This document shows, piece after piece, positions 1 through 4,950 of a stretch of 5,773 nt of DNA. Position numbers and translations under genes: made by a program. This DNA is from Chloroflexota bacterium (lineage in GTDB: Bacteria > Chloroflexota > Dehalococcoidia > Dehalococcoidales > RBG-16-60-22). Numbering within the stretch: the first letter of the stretch is position 1; each line of letters opens with the position of its first letter. The notes below the pieces were generated by a model that saw only the letters and a program-made list of their open reading frames with translations, was not told the origin of the DNA and searched no databases. The stretch is from the NCBI GenBank assembly GCA_025358235.1, contig JANYKH010000304.1, positions 1 through 5,773 on the forward strand, read 5' to 3'.

Positions 1-692
1 CTAATGCGATGATAAAAATACCCGCTACCCCGGAAGGTATTCCTGCTTTTCAAGCTCTGATTTCAGAGGGTATCAATGTTAACGTGACTCTGATGTTCTC
101 AATGAAACATTACGAATCTGTCGCCCAGGCATACATTAAAGGACTGGCCCAGTGTGCCGATCCTCGCCGGGTCACCTCTGTAGCTTCGGTATTTGTCAGC
201 CGGGTTGATTCTGTAATTGATAAAAAACTTGATCGGATCGACACGCCCGAATCTCTGGGCTTGAGGGGCAAAGTTGCGGTAGCTAACTGCAAACTCATCT
301 ATAAAAGGTATGGTGAGATATTTACGGGGCCGGAGTTTTTGGTTCAGCGTACGCGCGGCGCCCGGATGCAGCGAGTTTTATGGGGCAGCACCAGCACCAA
401 GAATCCTGCATATGCGGACACCCTCTACGTCGATGAGTTAGTCGGGCCTGCTTCAGTAAACACGATCCCTATGGAGACCCTTGAAGCGTTCCTGGATCAC
501 GGTAAGCCGGTCCAGACCGTCATTGAGTGGGTAGATGCCGCAAAAAACGTTGTTGACTCGTTGGCGCCTTTGGGGATAGACCTTGATGCCGTGAACGAAG
601 AACTGCAGCGAGACGGAGTCAAGGCCTTTGCTGACTCGTTCACCAAGTTATTAAAAACAGTATCGGAAAAGTCCAAAGCCCTTTCACGCTAG
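1..692 (+). CDS. tal: Transaldolase, C-terminal part (5' end outside window)
   Basis: Transaldolase moves a dihydroxyacetone unit between sugar phosphates in the non-oxidative pentose phosphate pathway, in the cytoplasm, through a Schiff base on a lysine. The frame is already open at the first bases (in-frame codons for Asn-Ala precede the first ATG at 9), so that ATG is internal and the true start lies upstream. The visible part begins at the active-site strand MIKIPAT, whose Lys (codon 15-17) is the expected Schiff-base residue. It is followed by GINVNVTLMFS, SVFVSRVD, the STSTKNPAY-DTLYVDEL block and the late VNTIP-x-TLEAFLDHG block. These match the longer transaldolase subtype of about 360-380 residues (mycobacterial/cyanobacterial/Chloroflexi type) rather than the short FSA-like type. 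By that length about 130-150 N-terminal residues are missing. The protein ends in a helical tail at TAG 690-692, so it is not the transaldolase/glucose-6-phosphate isomerase fusion known in some bacteria. Its usual pentose-phosphate neighbours, if present, lie outside the window. Confidence 0.95.
   Translation, partial: NAMIKIPATPEGIPAFQALISEGINVNVTLMFSMKHYESVAQAYIKGLAQCADPRRVTSVASVFVSRVDSVIDKKLDRIDTPESLGLRGKVAVANCKLIYKRYGEIFTGPEFLVQRTRGARMQRVLWGSTSTKNPAYADTLYVDELVGPASVNTIPMETLEAFLDHGKPVQTVIEWVDAAKNVVDSLAPLGIDLDAVNEELQRDGVKAFADSFTKLLKTVSEKSKALSR
408..415. repeat. GCATATGC palindrome, copy 1 (inside tal)
   Basis: Perfect 8-bp palindrome inside the transaldolase gene. It is read as GCA TAT GC(G), Ala-Tyr-Ala, in the NPAYADTLYVDEL block. 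As I recall, the residue after Tyr is usually Ser in this family, so the Ala may reflect the DNA word rather than the protein. Flanks are T and G, so the palindrome does not extend. Confidence 0.9.
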
Positions 693-697
693 GGCTT
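676..697. terminator. Hairpin at the convergent tal / oxidoreductase junction
   Basis: AAGCCCT (676-682) and AGGGCTT (691-697) form a 7-bp stem around an 8-base loop that includes the end of tal; the tal stop codon lies at the base of the stem. On the plus strand no T-run follows. On the minus strand the stem is followed by TGGACTTTTCC, a weak T-run. It could be a weak terminator for the minus-strand oxidoreductase, whose stop lies 6 bases before the stem, or a shared 3'-end hairpin. It is not a strong intrinsic terminator in either direction. Confidence 0.4.
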
Positions 698-703
698 AGA
701 TGG

Positions 704-1672
704 CTATTCGCATATGCGACTCAGATCGCTGAGAGCGGATTCGGCTTCTTTTGCGATCTTGTCCACGATTTCTCCTGCCGGAGGAGCATCGTGAATGAGG
801 CCGATTGCCTGGCTGCAAAACAGCATACCGGCGTTTGGGTCTATCCCTTCCAGGACGGCTCTGGTGCGAGTTCCGGCGATAAAGGGGAATATTTCCTCGA
901 AACTCGCCCCCCTTGATTCCATGGCAGCTACAGTGTTAGAAAAATCAGTGCGGACCACCCGCGCCCCGTTCTGAATGGAATTGAGAATAAAGTGAGTGTC
1001 GGCCTCGGTTTTACCCAGAAGGAATTGTTTCAAGGCCTTGTTCATAGGGCACTCTTTAGAGAGCATGAATCGTGTGCCAAATTGCACTGCTTCAGCCCCC
1101 AGCGCGAGCGCCGCCAACAGGCCCCGTCCATCAGCAAATCCCCCTCCGGCGATAACGGGGATTTTAACTGATTCAGATGCTTTTCTTACAAGCACAATTG
1201 TGCCGGCATCATCCATGCCGGGGTGTCCCGCTGCCTCATGGCCTACTATTGTGACAGCGTCGAAGCCCAACGCCTCGGCCTTCTCGATATCCTTCACCCG
1301 GGCGGCTTTGTGCATAAGCAGAGCCCCGGTCTGCCTAAGCAGAGTCATATATGGTTCAGGACTGCGCCCCGCCGTTTCTATAACTTTTACCTGCTCATTC
1401 CCTGCGGCCTCGATATAAGCCTCGTTTTGAATCAGCCTGCGGCTGGGTAGGGTAGTAATATTCACGCAGAAGGGTTTATCAGTAAGGGCCTTCGCTTTTA
1501 GTATTTCAGCCTTGAATTCCTCGATAGTCGGAAAAGAGGATGAAGCTATTATACCCATGCCCCCCGCATTCGAAACCGCCGCCGCCAGTTCCGCCGGTGA
1601 GAGCCATAGCATCGCTCCCTGGATGATAGGGTAACGGATTCCAAAGAGTTTAGTAATACGAGTATTAAGCAT
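704..1672 (-). CDS. FMN-dependent nitronate monooxygenase / FabK-like enoyl reductase family protein
   Basis: A 322-residue TIM-barrel flavoprotein of the nitronate monooxygenase (formerly 2-nitropropane dioxygenase) family, which also includes the enoyl-ACP reductase FabK. It is cytoplasmic, with no signal peptide or membrane segment. The N-terminal motif RYPIIQGAM (residues 13-21) and NAGGMGII (35-42) line the flavin site. GHEAAGHPG (144-152) carries the conserved His (H150), which corresponds to the catalytic base in NMO and the key His in FabK. AGGGFADGRG (175-184) and AVQFGTRF (195-202) form the FMN-phosphate site. Length is normal for the family. The ATG at 1672 is supported by a strong AAGGGGGG Shine-Dalgarno at about 1678-1686. 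It is transcribed toward tal and ends 11 bases from the tal stop. The family acts on alkyl nitronates with O2, but many anaerobes carry members of unknown substrate, so an enoyl-CoA/ACP reductase role is equally open. The call is firm at family level only. Confidence 0.9.
   Translation of the reverse strand: MLNTRITKLFGIRYPIIQGAMLWLSPAELAAAVSNAGGMGIIASSSFPTIEEFKAEILKAKALTDKPFCVNITTLPSRRLIQNEAYIEAAGNEQVKVIETAGRSPEPYMTLLRQTGALLMHKAARVKDIEKAEALGFDAVTIVGHEAAGHPGMDDAGTIVLVRKASESVKIPVIAGGGFADGRGLLAALALGAEAVQFGTRFMLSKECPMNKALKQFLLGKTEADTHFILNSIQNGARVVRTDFSNTVAAMESRGASFEEIFPFIAGTRTRAVLEGIDPNAGMLFCSQAIGLIHDAPPAGEIVDKIAKEAESALSDLSRICE
709..718. repeat. GCATATGC palindrome, copy 2 (3' end of the oxidoreductase gene)
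   Basis: The core octamer is 710-717 and extends to a 10-bp perfect palindrome, CGCATATGCG. It lies in the last codons of the minus-strand oxidoreductase and is read as CGC ATA TGC (Arg-Ile-Cys), a different reading frame from the tal copy. Confidence 0.9.
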
Positions 1673-1690
1673 GCTTGCCCCCCCTTGACG

Positions 1691-1740
1691 CCGTCTGCCT
1701 GAAATATTTTACCACGCAATACTCTATTTATTTCAGACGG
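1691..1740. repeat. Imperfect inverted repeat in the leader of the oxidoreductase gene
   Basis: The left arm is CCGTCT (1691-1696) plus GAAATA (1701-1706), interrupted by a 4-base bulge GCCT. The right arm is TATTTCAGACGG (1729-1740). Apart from the bulge, the 12 bases of the arms are fully complementary. On the minus strand the structure ends a few bases before the Shine-Dalgarno of the oxidoreductase. It is placed to act either as a regulator-binding operator or as a leader hairpin next to the ribosome site. No T-run follows it in either direction, so it is not a terminator. I do not recognise the motif. Confidence 0.5.
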
Positions 1741-1763
1741 TAGGGCGGGATGAGATGGTATGT

Positions 1764-1794
1764 ATTATGTAAAGAAGCAGATTCGTTTAATCAA
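1764..1794 (-). promoter_or_regulatory. Possible promoter of the oxidoreductase gene
   Basis: On the minus strand TTGATT (1789-1794) could be a -35 box and CATAAT (1764-1769, five of six matches to TATAAT) a -10 box. The spacer is 19 bases, longer than ideal. A transcript from here would carry the whole 1691-1740 inverted repeat in its leader. A perfect TATAAT on the same strand at 1843-1848 is a rival -10 box but lacks a recognisable -35. Confidence 0.3.
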
Positions 1795-1827
1795 AAGGTG
1801 AAAATACGCGAGGGTCTGTGCTGGAAA

Positions 1828-1837
1828 TGCATATGCA
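1828..1837. repeat. GCATATGC palindrome, copy 3 (intergenic)
   Basis: The core octamer is 1829-1836, extending to the 10-bp palindrome TGCATATGCA. It lies in the spacer between the oxidoreductase gene and the zinc-ribbon gene, 27 bases left of the strong terminator stem. Confidence 0.9.
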
Positions 1838-1863
1838 AAATAATTATAGATTGAGGATATAAG

Positions 1864-1902
1864 AAGACCGGCTGGTTTGTGGCCAGCCGGTCTTTTGTTT
1901 TT
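1864..1902 (+). terminator. Strong intrinsic terminator, best in the plus direction
   Basis: AAGACCGGCTGG (1864-1875) pairs perfectly over 12 bp with CCAGCCGGTCTT (1883-1894) around a 7-base loop. On the plus strand the stem runs into TTGTTTTT, a good T-run. No plus-strand protein gene lies just upstream: the nearest is tal, more than 1.1 kb away and behind an oppositely transcribed gene. On the minus strand it sits about 25 bases after the zinc-ribbon stop codon and could terminate that transcript, but what follows there is CTTATATCC, a poor T-run. The hairpin is certain, and termination is very likely. Which transcript it serves is open. Confidence 0.85.
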
Positions 1903-1918
1903 GAGTTAATCTAAACTT

Positions 1919-2236
1919 TTAGCGGCTCGGTTTAACTTTGCGGTAGCAATCGATGCAATATACTGGTCTGCCGGATCTCGGTTCAAACGGTACTTCAGTG
2001 GTTTTGCCGCATGATGCGCAAGTGGCGGGGAACATCTGCCGGGGTGCGCCGTAGTTGCTGGAAGAACCAAAATTGCTGCCTCCGCCCCGTTCAGACTTTC
2101 TGGCCGCGCGGCAAGTGGGACAGCGTTTGGGCTCATTGGTGTAGCCCTTTGACTGGAAGAATTCCTGTTCTTCAGCGGTGAAATCGAAGTTTGCCCCACA
2201 ATCGGCACAAGAGAGAGATTTGTTTTCGAAACTCAT
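1919..2236 (-). CDS. Small tandem zinc-ribbon protein (CxxC-x17-CxxC type)
   Basis: A 105-residue soluble protein made of two zinc ribbons. The first has C10-x2-C13 and C39-x2-C42, with a stretch rich in acidic and aromatic residues between them (FDFTAEEQEFF). The second has C73-x2-C76 and C94-x2-C97. The 17 residues between C76 and C94 match the known CxxC-x17-CxxC domain. The ribbons are joined by a Gly/Ser/Asn-rich flexible linker (about 51-65), and the C-terminus is basic. Proteins like this are widespread in Chloroflexota, Firmicutes and candidate phyla and are annotated only as zinc-binding; nucleic-acid or protein binding is an inference from the fold. The ATG at 2236 was chosen over an in-frame start at 2389 because a near-perfect AAAGGAGG (2244-2251) sits 7 bases before it and family similarity begins here (MSFENKSLSC). 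The longer version would add 51 residues without any domain. It is divergent from ruvB and probably monocistronic. Confidence 0.88.
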   Translation of the reverse strand: MSFENKSLSCADCGANFDFTAEEQEFFQSKGYTNEPKRCPTCRAARKSERGGGSNFGSSSNYGAPRQMFPATCASCGKTTEVPFEPRSGRPVYCIDCYRKVKPSR

Positions 2237-2243
2237 CGGATGA

Positions 2244-2251
2244 CCTCCTTT
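2244..2251 (-). promoter_or_regulatory. Consensus ribosome binding site of the zinc-ribbon gene
   Basis: On the minus strand AAAGGAGG is followed by a 7-base spacer and ATG. It is the strongest Shine-Dalgarno in the window and decides the start of the zinc-ribbon gene. It suggests high translation. Confidence 0.85.
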
Positions 2252-2350
2252 CCTTTTCTTTTTAGTCGTTCCGGCCATCCAATGCTTCCATTCGCAGACG
2301 AGGCGGTTCGGAGCCTGACATGAACCAGAGCTATAACTAATACAGACAGG

Positions 2351-2356
2351 ATTATA
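2351..2356 (-). promoter_or_regulatory. Possible -10 box of the zinc-ribbon gene
   Basis: A perfect TATAAT on the minus strand, preceded directly by GATG. There is no convincing -35 box at 16-18 bases. If used, transcription would start near 2344 and give an untranslated leader of roughly 110 bases, long for such a small gene. Confidence 0.35.
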
Positions 2357-2406
2357 CATCAAGAATTTCCAAAAATCCATACCCCACATAATATTATCAA
2401 TAATCC

Positions 2407-2435
2407 TTTACAAACTACGCTCAATGTAGTAAAAG
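2407..2435 (+). promoter_or_regulatory. Probable sigma-70-type promoter of ruvB with operator-like repeat
   Basis: TTTACA (2407-2412, five of six matches to TTGACA) and TAAAAG (2430-2435, four of six to TATAAT) are separated by exactly 17 bases. The expected start near 2442 leaves a leader of about 11 bases before the GTG, just enough for the AAGGA ribosome site at 2443-2447. The spacer holds a small inverted repeat, ACTAC (2414-2418) / GTAGT (2426-2430), which could bind a repressor. It does not look like the Firmicute LexA box (CGAAC-N4-GTTCG). Confidence 0.5.
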
Positions 2436-2452
2436 AAGTAATAAGGATAGAG

Positions 2453-3481
2453 GTGTGCGCCATAGCCCGAATTATATCAGGCAAGCCCAATGTTGAAGAT
2501 AGCCCGATCGATGTGAACCTGCGCCCGCGGCGGTTCGAGGATTTTATCGGCCAGGATCGTATTAAAGAGAATCTGCGGATAGCGATCCAGGCGGCGAAGG
2601 GCCGCGGTGAAGCGCTCGACCACGTTATCCTATATGGGCCGCCGGGCCTGGGCAAAACAACTTTGGCGCATATTATCGCTGCCGAGATGGGCGTTGGCAT
2701 CAAAATTACCTCCGGTCCGGCCATCGAACGAAGTGGTGATTTGGCCGCTATTTTGACCAATCTAAAGCCTCACGATGTGCTGTTTATCGATGAAATTCAC
2801 CGCATGAGCCGCACGGTAGAAGAGACCCTCTACCCGGCGATGGAAGATTCAGCGCTTGACATAATCATTGGCAAAGGCCCAGGAGCACGCAGCTTGCGAT
2901 TGAATTTGCCCCCGTTTACATTAATCGGTGCCACAACTCGCTTTGCCATGCTTAGTGCTCCTCTACGGGATAGGTTCGGCTCGGTATACCGGTTGGATTT
3001 TTACGAAAATACCGATGTTGAGCAGATTCTAAAGCGGTCCTCCCAAATTTTAAAGATCAAAGTCGATCCGGAAGGACTTAAAGAAATAGCCCGGCGCTCA
3101 CGGGGTACGCCGCGTGTGGCTAACCGCCTTTTAAAAAGGGTCAGGGACTACGCCCAGGTGAAAGCCGGGGGGAACGCCACTAAAGACGTGGCTGTGGCCG
3201 CTCTTTGTCAACTGGAAGTAGACCCTATTGGGCTTGATGAGATCGATCACCGGGTGTTGAGCACGATTATCGAAAAATTTGGTGGTGGGCCTGTCGGCCT
3301 TGAGACGATTGCAGCGTCTATCAGCGAAGAAGCCGATACCATTATGGACGTTTACGAACCCTATCTGCTTCAGTTGGGGTTTCTGGAACGGACGCCGCGG
3401 GGCAGGGTCGCTACCCGGCAGGCATACCAACATTTGGGTCTGCCTTATAAAGAAAAGCCCCCTCAGCCCACCCTTTTTTGA
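2453..3481 (+). CDS. ruvB: Holliday junction branch migration DNA helicase RuvB
   Basis: RuvB is the hexameric AAA+ motor that, loaded by RuvA, drives branch migration of Holliday junctions during recombination and replication-fork repair. The 342-residue length is typical. Visible parts: the N-terminal [12 protein letters not shown] block (23-34); Walker A GPPGLGKT (62-69); Walker B LFIDEIH (110-116); sensor 1 GATTR (159-163); the arginine finger in APLRDRFG (R172); the sensor-2 region [17 protein letters not shown]; and a C-terminal winged-helix domain with the usual ...[13 protein letters not shown]...YQHLGL ending. All catalytic residues are present. The start is GTG at 2453 with AAGGA five bases upstream; there is no better ATG. 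No ruvA or ruvC adjoins it: the upstream neighbour is the divergent zinc-ribbon gene, so ruvB stands apart from its usual ruvCAB cluster and probably has its own promoter. An M29 aminopeptidase follows after 99 bases with a palindrome between. Confidence 0.98.
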   Translation: MCAIARIISGKPNVEDSPIDVNLRPRRFEDFIGQDRIKENLRIAIQAAKGRGEALDHVILYGPPGLGKTTLAHIIAAEMGVGIKITSGPAIERSGDLAAILTNLKPHDVLFIDEIHRMSRTVEETLYPAMEDSALDIIIGKGPGARSLRLNLPPFTLIGATTRFAMLSAPLRDRFGSVYRLDFYENTDVEQILKRSSQILKIKVDPEGLKEIARRSRGTPRVANRLLKRVRDYAQVKAGGNATKDVAVAALCQLEVDPIGLDEIDHRVLSTIIEKFGGGPVGLETIAASISEEADTIMDVYEPYLLQLGFLERTPRGRVATRQAYQHLGLPYKEKPPQPTLF

Positions 3482-3502
3482 TAGTCAAGAGTATTTTGGC
3501 TT

Positions 3503-3531
3503 TCCCGCATATGCGGGATTCTTTAAATTAT
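3503..3531 (+). terminator. 16-bp perfect palindrome after ruvB, possible weak terminator, containing GCATATGC copy 4
   Basis: TCCCGCATATGCGGGA (3503-3518) is a perfect palindrome with the repeat octamer GCATATGC (3507-3514) at its centre. As RNA it folds into a 6-bp GC-rich stem with an AUAU loop, followed by TTCTTTAAATTATTATT, a broken T-rich tract. It lies 21 bases after the ruvB stop and may attenuate or end the ruvB transcript. The T-tract is imperfect, so read-through into the aminopeptidase gene is possible. Confidence 0.5.
3507..3514. repeat. GCATATGC palindrome, copy 4 (ruvB-aminopeptidase spacer)
   Basis: The octamer forms the centre of the 16-bp palindrome 3503-3518, the longest symmetrical extension of any of the five copies. 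Confidence 0.9.
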
Positions 3532-3580
3532 TATTCCCAATTATTTCAATGGCAAGACCTGAAAGGCGACGGAGGAAAAC

Positions 3581-4690
3581 ATGTCCGATTCTAGAGTTGA
3601 AGCTTTGGCCAGAGTTCTGGTGGAATATTCCGTGGCGGTTAAGCCCGGCGAAAAAGTGTTGATCCAGGGTAGCACTATCGCGGAACCCTTACTCAAAGAA
3701 GTTTATGCCAAAGTATTGCAGGCTGGCGGTTTTCCTTTGATGATGCTTTCACTGCCGGGCTCTGAAGAGATTTACTTTAAGTATGCCAGTGAAGACCAGC
3801 TTAAGCATGTTGCTCCCCCCGTTAAACTTGCATATGAAACCTACGATGTCCGCATAAGCATATTGGCCGAACACAACACCAGGTCATTAAGCAAAGTTGA
3901 CCCTGCCAGGGTGGTTATGCAGCAACGCGGCCGGACTGAATTGATGCAGATATTTATGAAACGCGCAGCGTCCGGAACTTTACGTTGGACACTCGGTCCC
4001 TACCCCACCAACTCCTCCGCCCAGGAAGCTGAAATGGGCCTCTCAGAATACGAGGACTTTGTCTACGGCGCCTGCGTTCCCGATATGAATGACCCCGTGG
4101 GATACTGGCAAAGGTTTTCACAGCAGCAGCAGAAAACGGTTGACTGGCTCAACGGTAAGTCCGCCGTGCATATCAGGGGAAAAGAGACCGATCTTAAGTT
4201 TTCGGTCGCCGGAAGGACGTTTATAAACTGCGACGGCCATGAGAATATGCCGGACGGCGAGATATTTACCGGGCCCGTTGAAGACAGCGTCGAAGGACAT
4301 ATTTACTACTCGTTTCCGGCGATTTACGGCGGCCGGGAAGTCAGCGGTGTCCGCCTTTGGTTTGAGAAAGGCAAGATAGTTAAGGCGACTGCGGATAAGA
4401 ACGAAGCCTTCCTTAACGAGACACTAAATACGGATCCCGGTGCCAGATACCTTGGGGAATTTGGCATAGGCACCAACATAGGCATCCAGAATTTTACCAG
4501 AGAGATTTTGTTCGATGAGAAAATAGGGGGGACGATCCATCTGGCGGCCGGGGCAGGCTATCCTGAGACCGGCAGCAAGAATGAATCTGCGGTCCACTGG
4601 GATATGATTTCTGATCTCCGCGATGGCGGGGAAGTGACACTAGACGGACAGACACTCTACCGGAACGGGAAGTTAGCAATATCCCTTTAA
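3581..4690 (+). CDS. M29-family metallo-aminopeptidase
   Basis: A 369-residue cytoplasmic aminopeptidase of peptidase family M29 (the AmpS/AmpT/PepS group), which removes N-terminal residues from peptides using a two-metal centre, usually Zn or Co. All expected metal and catalytic residues can be placed: E227 in GEIFTGP, E293 in LGEFGIG, H320 in TIHLAAG, Y327 in GAGYPE, H339 and D341 in VHWDMISD. The N-terminal Rossmann-like region begins with the typical ALARVLVEYSVAVKPGEKVLI. Family members are usually about 370-410 residues, so this one is complete and compact. The start ATG at 3581 has GGAGG at 3571-3575, five bases upstream. It follows ruvB on the same strand with a 99-base gap. Its TAA (4688-4690) overlaps the stop of the convergent 87-residue gene. 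The likely role is peptide turnover and amino-acid recycling; substrate preference cannot be read from the sequence. Confidence 0.95.
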   Translation: MSDSRVEALARVLVEYSVAVKPGEKVLIQGSTIAEPLLKEVYAKVLQAGGFPLMMLSLPGSEEIYFKYASEDQLKHVAPPVKLAYETYDVRISILAEHNTRSLSKVDPARVVMQQRGRTELMQIFMKRAASGTLRWTLGPYPTNSSAQEAEMGLSEYEDFVYGACVPDMNDPVGYWQRFSQQQQKTVDWLNGKSAVHIRGKETDLKFSVAGRTFINCDGHENMPDGEIFTGPVEDSVEGHIYYSFPAIYGGREVSGVRLWFEKGKIVKATADKNEAFLNETLNTDPGARYLGEFGIGTNIGIQNFTREILFDEKIGGTIHLAAGAGYPETGSKNESAVHWDMISDLRDGGEVTLDGQTLYRNGKLAISL

Positions 4691-4713
4691 AAACTTTGAA
4701 GCTTCTTTAAAGG
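4684..4713. terminator. Weak hairpin over the overlapping convergent stop codons
   Basis: CCTTTAA (4684-4690) pairs with TTAAAGG (4707-4713). The loop contains the small palindrome GAAGCTTC (4698-4705). It covers both the aminopeptidase stop and the last codons of the 87-residue gene. The stem is AT-rich with no clear T-run after it (plus strand: TTGTTTGAG), so any bidirectional terminator role is tentative. Confidence 0.3.
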
Positions 4714-4950
4714 TTGTTTGAGTTCGGGGTACTCTTTTACCAGATCCTTTAACTGGATTTCCTCCCCGGTGGCCAGGAACACTTTGGAGCCTGATGGCGC
4801 TGAGATGATGACGGCTATAGCCCACTTCATACCCAGGCCGCTTTGCATATGCCGGGACGGCCAGGAATGCAGAGAAAACCGCGAGACAGGAGTTATCACC
4901 GCCCCGCGTATTTGAACCCCCTCCCCAATGGTAACCGCTATCTTTTCCAT
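4687..4950 (-). CDS. Small conserved-looking protein, possibly a reduced GerW-like domain
   Basis: An 87-residue protein with no signal peptide, cysteines or membrane segment. I do not recognise it as a named family. It begins MEKIAVTIGEGVQIRGAVITPVSRF, followed by a short variable part, then a hydrophobic strand WAIAVIISAPSGSKVF (43-58) and a charged C-terminal helix (GEEIQLKDLVKEYPELKQPLKKL). This order mirrors the GerW/YtfJ domain: a ...IGxPV...G..ITPVSKV.. opening, a glycine-rich middle, then PIAFLIV..G+ and a closing amphipathic helix. That is a pattern match made from memory. The gene is real on context: it is the last of three overlapping minus-strand genes, starts inside the end of the DUF2953 gene (13-base overlap), and has AAGGAAAG right before its ATG. 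Its TAA overlaps the stop of the convergent aminopeptidase. A role alongside the GerW/DUF2953 pair is inferred from the operon. Confidence 0.7.
   Translation of the reverse strand: MEKIAVTIGEGVQIRGAVITPVSRFSLHSWPSRHMQSGLGMKWAIAVIISAPSGSKVFLATGEEIQLKDLVKEYPELKQPLKKLQSF
4845..4852. repeat. GCATATGC palindrome, copy 5 (inside the 87-residue gene)
   Basis: The octamer lies in the variable middle of the 87-residue minus-strand gene, read as (CG)G CAT ATG C(AA), Arg-His-Met-Gln. This is the third possible reading frame, different from copies 1 and 2. Flanks T and C do not extend the palindrome. Confidence 0.9.

Noticed and set aside
996..1418. Plus-strand open frames opposite the flavin oxidoreductase (also 1223-1450)
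   Set aside because: Low-complexity Ser/Ala/Pro translation, no ribosome site, fully inside a well-supported gene on the other strand.
1906..2208. Minus-strand open frame of 100 codons inside the zinc-ribbon gene
   Set aside because: Overlaps the eight-cysteine zinc-ribbon frame almost entirely in another frame, with no motif.
1919..2389. Longer N-terminal version of the zinc-ribbon protein starting at 2389
   Set aside because: The added 51 residues have no domain, and the consensus AAAGGAGG directly before the ATG at 2236 marks that as the start.
2414..2430. ACTAC-N7-GTAGT as a LexA/SOS box for ruvB
   Set aside because: It does not match the CGAAC-N4-GTTCG type box of Gram-positives or the CTGT-N8-ACAG box; kept only as an unnamed operator-like repeat.
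2359..2760. Minus-strand open frame of 133 codons overlapping ruvB
   Set aside because: It covers the Walker A and N-terminal coding region of ruvB in antisense and shows no domain of its own.
2982..2991. CGGTATACCG 10-bp palindrome in ruvB
   Set aside because: A single copy inside a coding region; I saw no second copy, so chance explains it.
3279..3662. Plus-strand open frame of 127 codons spanning the ruvB end and the aminopeptidase start
   Set aside because: Out of frame with two certain genes and crosses the palindromic spacer; no family resemblance.
3830..3837. GCATATGA as a sixth copy of the repeat octamer
   Set aside because: One mismatch to GCATATGC and not palindromic; not counted.
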